The position numbers were made by a program, and so were the translations under genes. Of a stretch of DNA of 64,000 nt, positions 9,452 to 19,585 are shown in pieces (the first letter of the stretch is position 1; each line of letters opens with the position of its first letter). Below the pieces are notes generated by a model that was given only the letters and a program-made list of their open reading frames with translations, had not been told where the DNA came from and did no database searches. Where the stretch lies: assembly GCF_016722925.1 (NCBI RefSeq), contig NZ_JAEQNC010000003.1, forward strand, positions 372,001-436,000, given 5' to 3'. The DNA comes from Phytoamicus setariae (GTDB taxonomy: Bacteria; Pseudomonadota; Alphaproteobacteria; Rhizobiales; Rhizobiaceae).

Positions 9452-10990
9452 ATGCATATGACAACAGCAGATAAAGACGCGTTTCCGGGCAAGGACAATG
9501 CGCAGTTCGCGGCAACAAGCGAAAACGCGATGGATATGAGAGACACCGGTATGAAGCACGATGCCTTGTTCGAGCGCTTCAGCGCCCGCCTCAAGGCGAA
9601 AGTGGGGCCGGAAGTCTTCGCCAGCTGGTTTGGCCGGCTGAAGATGCATTCGAACTCCAAGAGCGTGGTCCGGCTTTCGGTGCCGACCACATTCCTCAAG
9701 TCCTGGATCAACAACCGCTATCTCGACATGATGACCGGCCTTCTGCAGGAAGAAGACGCCAACATTCTCAAGGTCGAAATCCTGGTGCGCAGCGCAACGC
9801 GGCCGACCCGCCCTGGCGCCATGGAAGATGCACCCGTCGCCGATAGCCACGTTACGAGCCAGCCGAAGAAGTCAGCGGCATCGCTGTTTGCACCCGCAAC
9901 GCAGCCCGCTCAGCAGCCTCAGCAGAGAGCCTCGGCACCATCGACCCTTTTTGGCTCGCCTCTGGACAGCCGCTACACGTTTGCCAGCTTCGTCGAAGGC
10001 CCGTCGAACCGCGTGGCGCTCGCCGCCGCCCGGACGATCGCCGAATCCGGCGCAGGCGCAGTCCGCTTCAACCCGCTGTTCATCCATTCGAGCGTTGGCC
10101 TGGGCAAGACGCACCTTCTGCAGGCGATTGCCGCAGCAGCACTGTCAAACCCGCGCAACCCGCGTGTCGTCTATCTGACGGCTGAGTACTTCATGTGGCG
10201 CTTCGCCACAGCGATCCGCGACAACGACGCGCTGACGCTGAAGGAATCGCTGCGCAACATCGACATCCTCGTCATTGACGACATGCAGTTCCTTCAGGGC
10301 AAGCTGATCCAGAACGAATTCTGCCATCTCCTGAACATGCTTCTCGACAGCGCCAAGCAGGTTGTCGTCGCAGCCGACCGTGCACCCTGGGAGCTGGAAT
10401 CACTCGATCCGCGCGTCCGCTCGCGCCTTCAGGGCGGCGTCGCCATCGAAATGGACGCCCCTGATTTCGACATGCGCCTTGAAATGCTCAAGCTCAGGCT
10501 CGCCCAGGCACGTCATGAAGACACCTCGCTGGAAATTCCCGATGTGATTCTCGAGCATGTGGCGACCAACATCACCGCATCGGGCCGCGAGCTCGAGGGT
10601 GCGTTCAACCAGCTGATGTTCCGGAAGTCCTTCGAACCCGATCTTTCCATTGAGCGGGTTGATGAGCTTCTCGCCCATCTGGTCGGCGCTGGTGAACCCA
10701 AGCGCGTGCGAATCGAGGACATTCAGCGCGTCGTAGCCCGCCACTACAATGTGTCGCGGCAGGAACTGGTCTCCAACCGCCGTACCCGCGTAATCGTCAA
10801 GCCACGCCAGATCGCTATGTATCTGTCCAAGACGATGACGCCGCGGTCGTTTCCAGAGATCGGCCGCCGTTTTGGTGGACGCGATCACACCACGGTGCTG
10901 CATGCAGTGCGCAAGATCGAGGAGTTGATTTCGGGTGACCAGAAGCTGTCGCACGAGATCGAGCTTCTTCGCAGACTGATCAACGAGTAA
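9452..10990 (+). CDS. dnaA: chromosomal replication initiator protein DnaA
   Basis: A 512-residue DnaA. Domain I starts at about residue 38 ([23 protein letters not shown]), domain II is a Pro/Gln/Ala-rich linker (about 120-170), domain III carries Walker A near 212-221 ([10 protein letters not shown]) and Walker B in [10 protein letters not shown], and domain IV ends with the DNA-binding signature [14 protein letters not shown]. It binds DnaA boxes and opens the origin. The first 37 residues before domain I are variable; ATG at 9458 or a later Met is also possible. It is not followed by dnaN, which lies 50 kb away, as in other Rhizobiales. Confidence 0.96.
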   Translation: MHMTTADKDAFPGKDNAQFAATSENAMDMRDTGMKHDALFERFSARLKAKVGPEVFASWFGRLKMHSNSKSVVRLSVPTTFLKSWINNRYLDMMTGLLQEEDANILKVEILVRSATRPTRPGAMEDAPVADSHVTSQPKKSAASLFAPATQPAQQPQQRASAPSTLFGSPLDSRYTFASFVEGPSNRVALAAARTIAESGAGAVRFNPLFIHSSVGLGKTHLLQAIAAAALSNPRNPRVVYLTAEYFMWRFATAIRDNDALTLKESLRNIDILVIDDMQFLQGKLIQNEFCHLLNMLLDSAKQVVVAADRAPWELESLDPRVRSRLQGGVAIEMDAPDFDMRLEMLKLRLAQARHEDTSLEIPDVILEHVATNITASGRELEGAFNQLMFRKSFEPDLSIERVDELLAHLVGAGEPKRVRIEDIQRVVARHYNVSRQELVSNRRTRVIVKPRQIAMYLSKTMTPRSFPEIGRRFGGRDHTTVLHAVRKIEELISGDQKLSHEIELLRRLINE

Positions 10991-11013
10991 GCGATTTTTC
11001 GGATAAGCCGCCG

Positions 11014-11820
11014 ATGTCCCGAGCCAGCCTTGCAATGTACGATATGCTGGAGCCCGTCAGGGCCGCCAACGATCAATTGTGGGTGGGCGTTCGGGAGCGG
11101 CTGCGCGCAGCCGGCGTCGATGCGCCGGATGCGCTCGACCGGCAGATAAGCCATGACGGGATCTGGTTGCAGCCGGATCTCGTGCTGGCACAGACATGCG
11201 GCTATCCCTATATCAAGATGCTGACTGGAAAAGTCAGGCTGGTGGCAACGCCCGTCTATGACTTTGCCGGTGGCGCAGGTACCGAACGGACGAGTTTCCT
11301 GATCGCCAGCGAGACAAATACCGGCAAGAATCTCGAATCCTTCAGAGGGTCGGTGGCTGCGGTCAACGACCACATGTCCAATTCCGGCTCCAATCTCTTC
11401 CGCGCGGCACTGGCGCCGCTTGCCGGCGGCAAGCCGTTCTTTTCAAGCGTGAAGATCACTGGCGGCCATCTGCCATCGATCGCGGCTGTTGCCGCGGGCG
11501 AGGCCGACATTGCCTCCATCGACACAGTCTCCTGGGGCATGCTCGACCGGCATGCGCCCGACATGCTGAAGGGCGTTAGAATCATAGGGGAAACGCCGAG
11601 CGGACCCGGCTTACCCTTCATCACCCGGCTTTCGGCCAGCGATGCCGAGGTCGACGCGCTACGCAATGCGCTGAAGGACGCCATCGCCGATCCCGCCCTG
11701 GCCGATGCAACCAAAGCCCTGGGTCTCAGAGGGGTGGAAGTCCTCAGTGAGGACGATTACCGGCGGCTGGACCGCCTCGGCATCGAGGCGGCCGCACTCA
11801 ATTATCCGATCATCGCCTGA
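11014..11820 (+). CDS. PhnD/SsuA-like periplasmic-binding-fold protein without signal peptide
   Basis: The 268-residue protein resembles the phosphate/phosphonate ABC transporter binding-protein family (PhnD-like): LVATPVYDFAGGAGTERTSFLIAS, then SFRGSVAAVNDHMSNSGSNLFRAAL, then GHLPSIAAVAAGEADIASIDTVSW. The N-terminus (MSRASLAMYDMLEPVRAAND) shows no signal peptide, lipobox or Tat motif, so it is probably cytoplasmic or its export signal is lost. No permease or ATPase is adjacent. It starts 23 bases after dnaA and overlaps the convergent desaturase gene by 19 bases. The ligand is unknown. Confidence 0.75.
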   Translation: MSRASLAMYDMLEPVRAANDQLWVGVRERLRAAGVDAPDALDRQISHDGIWLQPDLVLAQTCGYPYIKMLTGKVRLVATPVYDFAGGAGTERTSFLIASETNTGKNLESFRGSVAAVNDHMSNSGSNLFRAALAPLAGGKPFFSSVKITGGHLPSIAAVAAGEADIASIDTVSWGMLDRHAPDMLKGVRIIGETPSGPGLPFITRLSASDAEVDALRNALKDAIADPALADATKALGLRGVEVLSEDDYRRLDRLGIEAAALNYPIIA

Positions 11821-12800
11821 TCGCCCCGCAATTCGGGAACATCCGTTCCCGTCGCGGTTTCCGGATGATGCGGGTGGATCGGTTCGTGGTGCTTGCGGAA
11901 GCCGAAGCGCCGGGCCACTTCAAGATATCCATTGTAGACAAGTCCACCATTCAACTCGATGAAAGCCGGCCGGTTATCGCGGTAGAGCTTGGGAATCTTG
12001 TACCACGGCACCTGCGGCCGTGAGTGGTGGACGATATGCAGGTTGTTGTGCAGGAAGAGAAGGCCGAATGCCGGCGTGTTCTCGACAATCGCCGTCCGCT
12101 CCTCCTTGGCTCCGGCATATTGGTGCTCGGCGAAGGAGCGCAGCCGCGAGAATGCGATACCGGCATATACGAAGGCCGTGAGGTAGATCCAAAGCGGCAT
12201 GGCGCTGATCCACAGCACCCAGGTCAACACGATTGCCGAGCCGGTAATATGGGCCAGCCAGATCCTGAGATTGCGGAAATCGCCACGCACCATATGCATG
12301 ACTTCATGCCCAAGGAATGTCGCCAGCGACACGAACGGCCCGATGATCAGGCGGCCGGCCAGCGTGCTGTCGACGCTGACGATGAGCCGCCCGAGCGCGC
12401 CGGTGCGCGCCCAGGCGTCGCCGGTCAGATAATAGGACTCGGGATCTTCAATCGGATCGGTCAGCCATTCGTCGTTGTGATGCTTCAGATGCGCCCGCTT
12501 ATAGAGCGCATAGGGCAGCCACAGCGCAATCGGCGGCCAGCCGACCGCGTCGTTGATGCGCCGAAAGCGGGTCGGATGCCCGTGTAGAACTTCATGCTGC
12601 AGCGAACCATGCCAGGCAATGGTCCAGCCCCCGGCAATGAAGAGCACGACGTAGGGGATTGATGCCCAGAAGTAGGTGAGCAGCAACCAAGTGGAATAAA
12701 TGAAGACAGCAAGCGCAATAGTGGGCCATTCGACTGCGAATCGAGATCTTTTAGATCGGTCTGCAGTGGAACGCCGGTCATCGAAATGAATCGTGGCCAT
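11802..12800 (-). CDS. membrane fatty acid desaturase family protein
   Basis: A 332-residue membrane di-iron protein. Three histidine clusters are visible: HEVLHGH at residues 69-75, HLKHH at 104-108, and HNNLHIVHH in the C-terminal third. Hydrophobic stretches near residues 28-60, 88-100, 150-170 and 190-215 would form the membrane core. This family introduces double bonds or hydroxyl groups into acyl chains or carotenoids; the substrate cannot be told from sequence. It stands alone, convergent with the PhnD-like gene. Confidence 0.82.
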   Translation of the reverse strand: MATIHFDDRRSTADRSKRSRFAVEWPTIALAVFIYSTWLLLTYFWASIPYVVLFIAGGWTIAWHGSLQHEVLHGHPTRFRRINDAVGWPPIALWLPYALYKRAHLKHHNDEWLTDPIEDPESYYLTGDAWARTGALGRLIVSVDSTLAGRLIIGPFVSLATFLGHEVMHMVRGDFRNLRIWLAHITGSAIVLTWVLWISAMPLWIYLTAFVYAGIAFSRLRSFAEHQYAGAKEERTAIVENTPAFGLLFLHNNLHIVHHSRPQVPWYKIPKLYRDNRPAFIELNGGLVYNGYLEVARRFGFRKHHEPIHPHHPETATGTDVPELRGDQAMIG

Positions 12801-12963
12801 GGTATTCCGGATATTTCAAAAATCAGGTTCTGAACGCGGAGAGCAAATCATCCTGGCGCTACCTTATGTATAGATTTATGAGCCGCATTCGCGTTGTCGT
12901 CAAGAGCACTGATTCCAAACGGAATATGACGCTCACAATTAACCAGCACAGCGGCCGGAGCGG

Positions 12964-14142
12964 TCATGAAGCGAGGTCGGCAACTACCGCATCCAGAATC
13001 AGCATTCCCTGCGGTGTGCAGCGGATTCGCGAATTACCGAGACGCTCGAGAAAGCCGTGGCCAATCAGAAATTCTTCCTTCTCGATATCAAGTTGCCGGC
13101 CCGAAAGCGCGTTCCAGCGAACCAGGTCAATGCCCTCGCGGAGCCGAAGCCCCATCAGCAGCATTTCGTCGGCCTGTTCCTCGCGCTCGAGGCTCTCATT
13201 GTCGATCATGCCGTGGCCTTGCGCCTGCACGGCCGCGAGCCAGGCCTCGGGATTGCGTTCGGTAGCCGTCGCGTATTTACGGCCGCCCGAAGTCAATCTC
13301 CCATGCGCGCCGGGACCAATCCCGGCATAATCGCCATAGCGCCAGTAAGTCAGATTGTGACGGCTCTCCGCACCGGGAACCGCGTGGTTCGACACTTCAT
13401 AGGCCGGCATTCCGGCGGCTGATGTCGCATCCTGGGTGATTTCGTAGAGGCGCGCCGATTCTTCCTGACTTGGCAGCACGATCTTGCCATTGCGATGCAG
13501 GCCGTAGAAGGGCGTGCCCTCCTCGATCGTCAGCTGGTAGAGCGACAGGTGATCCACTGCATAGGAAATGGCTTGATTAAGCTCGCGGACCCACTCGTCT
13601 TCCTGCTGGCCAGGGCGGGCATAGATCAGGTCAAAGGACATGCGCGGGAAAATGTCGCGCGCCAGCCGGACGGCCTTCAATGCATCCTCGACATTGTGCA
13701 GCCGGCCGAGGAACCGCAGGTCCCTGTCGTTGAGTGCCTGCACGCCAAGCGAGACGCGATTGACGCCGGCGGCACGATAGCCACGAAAACGCTCGGCCTC
13801 GACACTCGAAGGATTGGCCTCCATGGTGATCTCGATGCCGTTGGGTACGTGCCAATGACGGGCAATGCCGGATAGAATCGCGTCGACCGTTTGCGGCTTC
13901 ATCAGCGACGGAGTCCCGCCACCCATGAAGATCGACGTGACCGTGCGGGCGCCGCTGATTGCCCGCATGGCCGTCATTTCCTTGAGAAAGCCCTCGACGA
14001 AGGCCTCCTGATCGACCGCCACGTGCCGGACATGGCTGTTGAAATCGCAGTACGGACACTTGGCCGCGCAGAACGGCCAATGGATATAGACACCGAAGCC
14101 AGGTTCACCCGTATCCGGCAAGAGGGGAGCCTGGACGTCCAT
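12964..14142 (-). CDS. hemW: radical SAM heme chaperone HemW
   Basis: A 392-residue radical SAM protein with the CxxxCxxC cluster motif followed by an extra Phe (HWPFCAAKCPYCDFNSHV near residues 22-40) and the HemN/HemW C-terminal domain. HemW inserts or delivers heme and is not itself a coproporphyrinogen oxidase. The protein is shorter than HemN and lacks its N-terminal extension. It follows rdgB after 3 bases on the same strand, a common alphaproteobacterial pair. Confidence 0.92.
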   Translation of the reverse strand: MDVQAPLLPDTGEPGFGVYIHWPFCAAKCPYCDFNSHVRHVAVDQEAFVEGFLKEMTAMRAISGARTVTSIFMGGGTPSLMKPQTVDAILSGIARHWHVPNGIEITMEANPSSVEAERFRGYRAAGVNRVSLGVQALNDRDLRFLGRLHNVEDALKAVRLARDIFPRMSFDLIYARPGQQEDEWVRELNQAISYAVDHLSLYQLTIEEGTPFYGLHRNGKIVLPSQEESARLYEITQDATSAAGMPAYEVSNHAVPGAESRHNLTYWRYGDYAGIGPGAHGRLTSGGRKYATATERNPEAWLAAVQAQGHGMIDNESLEREEQADEMLLMGLRLREGIDLVRWNALSGRQLDIEKEEFLIGHGFLERLGNSRIRCTPQGMLILDAVVADLAS

Positions 14143-14145
14143 CGT

Positions 14146-14790
14146 TTAAAGTACCAATCCCTGCTCGACGAGCAGCTTGAAGGCGCGCGCCCGGTGCGAG
14201 AGTGCCTCGGCATCGCCGGGCTTCCAGCCGTGCTTCTGATCCGCGCTCATTTCGCCGAAGGTCACATCGTGACCGAGCGGCTGGAAGACCGGATCGTAAC
14301 CAAAGCCGAGATTGCCGCGCGGCGGCCAGACGATGTGACCTTCCACTTCGCCCCGGAAGATTTCCGTGTGGCCGTCGGGCCATGCCAGGCAGAGCACACT
14401 GACGAAACGGCCGGTGCGGCGGGCAGCGTCGACCGCGCCCTTCTCGTCAAGCGCCTTTTCGACCTTTTCCATCGCCATGTTGAAATCGCGGCTGCCATCC
14501 TCGCGTTCCGCCCAATTGGCCGTGTAGACGCCCGGAGCGCCATCCAGCGCATCGATGGCGAGGCCGGAATCATCCGACAGCGCCGGAAGACCGGAAGCCT
14601 TTGCCGACGCCAGCGCCTTGATGCGGGCGTTTTCCTCATAGGTCGTGCCGGTTTCGTCCGGTTCGACGAAGTTGAGGTCCGCGGCGGATTTCGCCTCGAA
14701 GCCGAGCGGACCGATGAGATCGCGGATTTCGCGGATCTTGCCGGCATTGTGGCTGGCGACAATTATCGTTTTTGTGTCAAGCTTGCGCAT
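14146..14790 (-). CDS. rdgB: XTP/dITP pyrophosphatase (RdgB/HAM1)
   Basis: A 214-residue HAM1-family protein starting [22 protein letters not shown], with the metal-binding [11 protein letters not shown] and the purine-pocket segment FGYDPVFQP. It hydrolyses dITP, XTP and ITP to monophosphates and so keeps deaminated purines out of DNA. The ATG at 14790 was chosen over the long upstream frame because it gives the family length and N-terminus. It overlaps the upstream VOC gene by 14 bases and is followed by hemW. Confidence 0.95.
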   Translation of the reverse strand: MRKLDTKTIIVASHNAGKIREIRDLIGPLGFEAKSAADLNFVEPDETGTTYEENARIKALASAKASGLPALSDDSGLAIDALDGAPGVYTANWAEREDGSRDFNMAMEKVEKALDEKGAVDAARRTGRFVSVLCLAWPDGHTEIFRGEVEGHIVWPPRGNLGFGYDPVFQPLGHDVTFGEMSADQKHGWKPGDAEALSHRARAFKLLVEQGLVL

Positions 14791-15217
14791 GTTCGTCCTG
14801 TTCGATGCCCCAGATGCGGGCTTCCGCAAATTCCAGCGAATTGCCTGCGGGATCCCGGAAATAAATGGACCGCCCTCCCCCCGGCCAGTCAGCGATGGCT
14901 TCGATGGCGACGCCCGCAGCCTCAAGCCGCTGGCGCCAGACGTCGATTTCCACCGATGAGGCCCTGAAGCAGAGGTGGCCCGAACCACGCGTGCCATGCG
15001 GTGGCACCTGCAGAGGATGGCCCGGAGCAGGCGGCACGATTGTTTCGGCCGGGTTGAAGATCAGCAGCACGCCGGGTCCGCAGCGATAAAACACATGGCG
15101 GTTGCCGGCGCGGCTGATCTTTTCAAGTCCTAGAACACCGCCATAGAAGGCCTCGGCTGCGTCGAGATCATCCGCATAAAGCGCTGACTCGAGGATTTGC
15201 GTCGGTGCCTTTGCCAT
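14777..15217 (-). CDS. VOC-family (glyoxalase/bleomycin-resistance fold) protein
   Basis: A 146-residue protein with the vicinal-oxygen-chelate pattern: [23 protein letters not shown] at the N-terminus, [22 protein letters not shown] and a terminal [15 protein letters not shown]. These proteins bind a metal and act on small electrophiles; the substrate here is not predictable. It lies 12 bases downstream of rph and its 3' end overlaps the rdgB start by 14 bases, so rph, this gene, rdgB and hemW probably form one transcript. Confidence 0.88.
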   Translation of the reverse strand: MAKAPTQILESALYADDLDAAEAFYGGVLGLEKISRAGNRHVFYRCGPGVLLIFNPAETIVPPAPGHPLQVPPHGTRGSGHLCFRASSVEIDVWRQRLEAAGVAIEAIADWPGGGRSIYFRDPAGNSLEFAEARIWGIEQDEHAQA

Positions 15218-15229
15218 GGGCTTGGTTCC

Positions 15230-15946
15230 TTAGGCGATTGCCTGCTTCTGCAGGGCCACGAGTTCGGCGATACCGTTCTTGGCCAGACCCATCAGCGTCA
15301 GAAGCTCTTCTTCGCTGAAGGGCTCGCCCTCGGCGGTTCCCTGGATCTCGACGATGCCGCCCTTGCCGGTCATGACGAAGTTCGCGTCGGTCTCGGCGGA
15401 CGAATCCTCGAGGTAATCGAGATCGATCACCGGTTGGCTCGCGAAAATGCCGCAAGAGATTGCCGCGACGTGATCCTTCAGGACCTTCTCGACCTTCAAC
15501 ATATTACGGCTTTCCATCCACTTCAGGCAGTCGTGAAGCGCGATCCAGCCGCCGGTAATAGCGGCCGTGCGCGTGCCACCGTCGGCCTGGAGCACGTCGC
15601 AGTCGACCGTGATCTGGCGTTCGCCAAGCGCTTCGAGGCTGACCACGGCGCGCAGCGAACGGCCGATCAGCCGCTGGATTTCCTGCGTACGGCCGCCCTG
15701 CTTGCCGGACGTGGCTTCGCGGCGCATGCGCTCGCCAGTGGAGCGCGGCAGCATGCCGTATTCAGCCGTGACCCAGCCCTTGCCGCTGTTGCGCAACCAT
15801 GCCGGCGGCTTTTCCTCGACGCTGGCCGTGCACAGGACATGCGTGTCACCGAACTTTACGAGGCACGAGCCTTCGGCGTGCTTGGAAAAGCCGCGCTCGA
15901 AACTCACCTTGCGCATTTGGTCTAACTTCCGCCCGGATGGCCGCAT
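15230..15946 (-). CDS. rph: ribonuclease PH
   Basis: A 238-residue RNase PH with the typical start [27 protein letters not shown], the phosphate-binding arginine segment TGERMRREA and the family block [15 protein letters not shown]. It trims the 3' ends of tRNA precursors by phosphorolysis. It is divergent from hrcA, the arrangement usual in rhizobia, and heads the rph-VOC-rdgB-hemW gene run. Confidence 0.97.
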   Translation of the reverse strand: MRPSGRKLDQMRKVSFERGFSKHAEGSCLVKFGDTHVLCTASVEEKPPAWLRNSGKGWVTAEYGMLPRSTGERMRREATSGKQGGRTQEIQRLIGRSLRAVVSLEALGERQITVDCDVLQADGGTRTAAITGGWIALHDCLKWMESRNMLKVEKVLKDHVAAISCGIFASQPVIDLDYLEDSSAETDANFVMTGKGGIVEIQGTAEGEPFSEEELLTLMGLAKNGIAELVALQKQAIA

Positions 15947-16117
15947 GGTCTCAATCTCCTTGATCTATCTGGCAGCGTCATAAGCGGCGGGACCGCATAT
16001 TGCAAAGGAAAAGGCGCGATTTTCCTTTTGCGTCGTGCTGACAAATCCCTATATTTCAGCAAGGTCGCGCCGCCGTGGACGATCCATGTGGCGTTGCGTA
16101 TCGACAGGGAATATCCG

Positions 16118-17170
16118 ATGAAGGGTCTCGACGAGCGATCTGGCGAAATCTTTCGGCGCATCGTTGAAAGCTATCTCGGCACCGGCGAGCCATTGGGCTC
16201 GCGCTCGCTTTCGCGCCTGCTGCCGATGTCGTTGTCGCCAGCCTCCGTGCGCAACGTGATGAGCGACCTCGAAGACCTCGGGCTCATCTACTCTCCCCAT
16301 GTATCGGCCGGCCGCTTGCCGACCCAGCAGGGCCTGCGGTTTTTCGTCGATGCCTTCATGCAGGTCGGTGCGCTTTCGGATGACGAGCGGCGCGAGATCG
16401 ACCGGCAGGTCAATCCTGGCAATCGCGACGCGCCAGTCGAAAACGCGATCAATGGCGCGAGCCAGATGCTTTCTTCCGCATCTCGCGGCGCGGGCCTCGT
16501 CATAACCACCAAGAGCGATACGCTGCTCAAGCACGTCGAATTCGTCAGACTGTCGCCGGAAAAAGCACTGGTTGTTCTGGTTGGCGACCACGACGAAGTA
16601 GAAAACCGGATCATCTCGCTGCCAGCCGGCACGACATCGTCGCAACTGGTGGCGGCGGCCAACTTCCTCAACGCCCACATGTCCGGCCTGACGCTGAGCG
16701 AAGCCAGCGAACGGGTCGAACGGCTGAAAGAGACCATACGCCAGGAACTCGACCAGCTTTCCAGCGATCTTGTCGAACGTGGGCTCGCCACATGGTCCGG
16801 CTCCGAGGAGGGACGGCCGGCGCGACTGATCGTCCGCGGCCGTTCCAATCTTCTGGAGGGCGTCGACGATATCGGCAATCTGGACCGGCTCAGGATGCTG
16901 TTCGACGATCTCGAGAAAAAGGAATCCTTGTCCGACATCCTCAACCTCGCCGAAGGCGGACAAGGCGTCAGAATATTCATCGGATCCGAGAACACGCTGT
17001 TTTCGCTTTCTGGCTCGTCCCTGATCGTCGCGCCCTACAAGGACAGCGACGAACGTATCATCGGTGCGGTCGGCGTCATCGGCCCGACGCGCCTTAACTA
17101 CTCCCGCATCGTGCCGATGGTTGACTACACTGCACAATTGATGTCGAAAATCGCCGGCAAGAACCGGTAA
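16118..17170 (+). CDS. hrcA: heat-inducible transcription repressor HrcA
   Basis: A 350-residue HrcA with an N-terminal winged helix ([29 protein letters not shown], then [19 protein letters not shown]) and the GAF-like regulatory domain, ending in [14 protein letters not shown]. It represses heat-shock operons through CIRCE elements; no CIRCE (TTAGCACTC-N9-GAGTGCTAA) was found in this window. The ATG at 16118 follows an AGGGAA ribosome-binding site; an in-frame upstream start at 16028 seems less likely. grpE follows on the same strand. Confidence 0.95.
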   Translation: MKGLDERSGEIFRRIVESYLGTGEPLGSRSLSRLLPMSLSPASVRNVMSDLEDLGLIYSPHVSAGRLPTQQGLRFFVDAFMQVGALSDDERREIDRQVNPGNRDAPVENAINGASQMLSSASRGAGLVITTKSDTLLKHVEFVRLSPEKALVVLVGDHDEVENRIISLPAGTTSSQLVAAANFLNAHMSGLTLSEASERVERLKETIRQELDQLSSDLVERGLATWSGSEEGRPARLIVRGRSNLLEGVDDIGNLDRLRMLFDDLEKKESLSDILNLAEGGQGVRIFIGSENTLFSLSGSSLIVAPYKDSDERIIGAVGVIGPTRLNYSRIVPMVDYTAQLMSKIAGKNR

Positions 17171-17309
17171 AGTTGCACGCACGAAGGAGGTGGGCGGCGA
17201 CCGATCCGCGCGGCCGAGACATGATTCTTTGCGCCAAGCCTTGATTTTTTTGCTGCAAACCTCGATATCCCCTGCAAATCACGAGAATATGAGACTTGCG
17301 GAGACCGCC

Positions 17310-17927
17310 ATGACGGACGACAACAAAAACGCTTATCAGACGGACGCCGAGGAAAATGCCGCCGCCAACGAAGCCGCGGCCGCCGAAGGCGGTGCAGAGG
17401 CGACGGCGGACATCGATCCGATCGAACTCTTGAAGGCCGAGAACGCCGACCTGAAGGACAAGTTCCTTCGCCTTGCCGCCGAAATGGACAATCTGCGCCG
17501 ACGCACCGAGCGTGAGATCAAGGACGCCAAGACCTATTCGACCGCCGGGTTTGCGCGGGACATGCTGTCGGTGTCCGACAATCTGCGCCGCGCAATCGAA
17601 GCCATTCCGGAAGAGGTTCGCGCTGCTGGCGAAGCCGGTTTCATGGCGCTTGTCGAAGGCGTGGAAATGACAGAACGCGCCATGCTCGGAGCGCTCGAAC
17701 GCCACGGCGTCAAGAAGCTTGATCCGGCCGGCCAGAAGTTCGATCCGCACTTCCACCAGGCTATGTTCGAGGTGCCGAATGCCGAGATCCCAGCCGGCAC
17801 CGTTATCCAGGTCGTGCAGGACGGTTACATCATCGGCGACCGCGTGCTCAGGCCGGCGATGGTCGGCGTCTCCAAGGGCGGCCCGAAGGTTGACGTGCAG
17901 AACGGCACGACTGAAACGACGACCTGA
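17310..17927 (+). CDS. grpE: GrpE nucleotide exchange factor
   Basis: A 205-residue protein with an acidic, disordered N-terminus, a long coiled coil (about residues 35-90, [30 protein letters not shown]) and a C-terminal beta domain ([45 protein letters not shown]). GrpE drives ADP release from DnaK. ATG 17310 and the in-frame ATG 17289 are both possible; the former has GCGGAGA upstream. hrcA-grpE is a standard heat-shock pair. Confidence 0.96.
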   Translation: MTDDNKNAYQTDAEENAAANEAAAAEGGAEATADIDPIELLKAENADLKDKFLRLAAEMDNLRRRTEREIKDAKTYSTAGFARDMLSVSDNLRRAIEAIPEEVRAAGEAGFMALVEGVEMTERAMLGALERHGVKKLDPAGQKFDPHFHQAMFEVPNAEIPAGTVIQVVQDGYIIGDRVLRPAMVGVSKGGPKVDVQNGTTETTT

Positions 17928-17939
17928 CCAGTCCGGCTG

Positions 17940-18413
17940 TCAGGCAATGACGGAGGCGGCGAACGCATCGGCCGCCTTCCTCGCATCTTCAGGCGAAAGC
18001 CGCACCTGCAGCCCGCGCTGACCACCATTCATGAAGACAGCATCGTGGGCCATGGCCTCGATCTCGAAAACGGTCGGCACCTTTTTCTTCTGGCCGAAAG
18101 GCGAAATGCCGCCGACGACGAAGCCCGTGACCTTTTCGGCTGCCGGAGGTTTCATCATGTTGGCCGACTTGCCCTTGAAGGCAGTCGCAAGCTTCTTCAT
18201 GCTCACTTCCCGATCCGACGGCACCACCACACAGACCGCCTTTCCATCTACCTCGGCCATCAATGTCTTGAGCACGATCGACGGCGAGACACCGATCGCC
18301 TCGGCCGCCTGGATGCCGATCCGATCGGCATCCGGATTGTAATCGTAGATCAGAACTTCAAAGTCGACCTTGGCGGCGGAAAGCGCAAGCGTGGCGCGCG
18401 TGGACTTGGACAT
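17940..18413 (-). CDS. ybaK: Cys-tRNA(Pro)/Cys-tRNA(Cys) deacylase YbaK
   Basis: A 157-residue YbaK/ProX editing-domain protein: YDYNPDADRIGIQAAEAIGV, VLKTLMAEVDGKAVCVVVPSDREVSMKKLA, and VGGISPFGQKKKVPTVFE. It hydrolyses Cys mischarged on tRNA(Pro). It is convergent with grpE (12 bases between stops) and lies 6 bases downstream of the ArsC-family gene on the minus strand. Confidence 0.92.
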   Translation of the reverse strand: MSKSTRATLALSAAKVDFEVLIYDYNPDADRIGIQAAEAIGVSPSIVLKTLMAEVDGKAVCVVVPSDREVSMKKLATAFKGKSANMMKPPAAEKVTGFVVGGISPFGQKKKVPTVFEIEAMAHDAVFMNGGQRGLQVRLSPEDARKAADAFAASVIA

Positions 18414-18419
18414 AGTGGT

Positions 18420-18770
18420 TCAGACCTGAAAAATTCCAGAATAGAGGTCGGGCTTGAAGCCGGCCGTTGTAGTCTTGTCGGTCACCAGCATCGGCCGCTT
18501 GATCATCGTCGGGTTGGCGACCATCAGCCGTGCAGCCTTGTCTTCATCCAGATCGGCCTTGTCATCAGCCGGCAGATCCTTGAACGTGGTGCTCGCCTTG
18601 TTGAGCACCTTTTCCCAGCCGAGAGCCTTGATCCAGGCCTTGACCGACGGCTCATCGATGCCTTCGACGCGGTAGTCATGAAAGCGGTACGTCACGCCGC
18701 GGTCATTGAGCCAGGTGAATGCTTTCTTCATCGTATCGCAGTTCTTGATGCCATAAATGGTGACGGACAA
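18420..18770 (-). CDS. ArsC/Spx-family protein (YffB type)
   Basis: With a TTG start at 18770 this is a 116-residue ArsC-family protein: SVTIYGIKNCDTMKKAFTWL, RFHDYRVEG, a central LPADDKADLDEDKAARLMVANPTMIKRPML and a C-terminal GFKPDLYSGIF. The single N-terminal Cys (KNCDTMKKA) and length fit YffB/Spx-like proteins rather than a true arsenate reductase. The open frame reaches an upstream start at 18875, but the extra residues are not family-like, and AAAGAGG precedes the TTG. The role is unknown; glutathione-dependent thiol chemistry is a guess from the family. Confidence 0.82.
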   Translation of the reverse strand: MSVTIYGIKNCDTMKKAFTWLNDRGVTYRFHDYRVEGIDEPSVKAWIKALGWEKVLNKASTTFKDLPADDKADLDEDKAARLMVANPTMIKRPMLVTDKTTTAGFKPDLYSGIFQV

Positions 18771-18953
18771 GGGATCGGCCTCTTTTTCGGGTAATCTCAG
18801 CGACCGCCGATGTAGCACAATCTGCGCAAGGCTCAACAAAATTGGCCTTCTAAAGCGGGCTGATAGTTGGCGCAAACATGTCAGCAGTCTCCTTTTTCAC
18901 GCAAGAAACGGGTTGAATTCCACGCGTGAAGGGACGATTTTCATGGAAAGGCC

Positions 18954-19529
18954 ATGAAGAGGCAGGTGACAGCCATGTTGCATCACTATTTTATCTTCGA
19001 GACACCGGGCGGCTTCTGCGGCATTGCCTGGAGCCCCGCAGGCATTGTGCGTTTCCAGCTACCGACCAGCACCGCCGAAGCCACCGAGCGCCTGCTGTTG
19101 CGCCGGCTTCCGACAGCCAAGCCGGGCACGCCGCCAACCGACGTAGCGGAAACCATCCAAGCCGTAAGACGCTATTTCGCCGGCGAGAAGGTCGATTTCT
19201 CGACCGTAAGACTGGATCTCGACGGACAGGATGCGTTCTTCAGGGATATCTATGCCGCCACGCGGCGCGTCGGTTGGGGCAAGACGACCACTTACGGCTC
19301 GCTCGCCAAGGAACTTGGTGCCGGGCCTGAGGCCGCGCGCGATGTCGGCCAGGCCATGGCCAGGAACCCTGTGGCGCTGATCATCCCCTGCCATCGTGTG
19401 CTGGCGGCCGGCGGCAAGATCGGCGGGTTTTCGGCCCCGGGAGGCTCGAACGCCAAGCAGCATATGCTGGAGCTGGAGGGCATGCGTGCCGTACCGGAAA
19501 AACCGGTGCAACAATCACTCGGTTTTTGA
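18954..19529 (+). CDS. ogt: methylated-DNA--protein-cysteine methyltransferase
   Basis: A 191-residue protein with the alkyl-acceptor motif PCHRV in ARNPVALIIPCHRVLAAGGKIGGFS and the wing/helix segment TTYGSLAKELG. It repairs O6-alkylguanine by a one-turnover transfer to the active-site Cys. There is no AdaA domain, so it is a stand-alone Ogt/AGT. Later ATGs (for example at 18975) would remove only a few residues. It is convergent with the MttB-like gene. Confidence 0.93.
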   Translation: MKRQVTAMLHHYFIFETPGGFCGIAWSPAGIVRFQLPTSTAEATERLLLRRLPTAKPGTPPTDVAETIQAVRRYFAGEKVDFSTVRLDLDGQDAFFRDIYAATRRVGWGKTTTYGSLAKELGAGPEAARDVGQAMARNPVALIIPCHRVLAAGGKIGGFSAPGGSNAKQHMLELEGMRAVPEKPVQQSLGF

Positions 19530-19585
19530 GGCGAGCCAAGCAACCCCGACCTGCGCTTATGCGAGCCCCCGGATCGTTCCCGGAC

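Noticed and set aside
9083-9850. A 255-codon minus-strand frame across the dnaA upstream region and 5' end
   Set aside because: It overlaps dnaA on the opposite strand, has no domain, and its upstream part is in gene-free DNA.
15947-17309. CIRCE element for HrcA near hrcA-grpE
   Set aside because: The TTAGCACTC / GAGTGCTAA dyad was looked for and not found here or elsewhere in the window.
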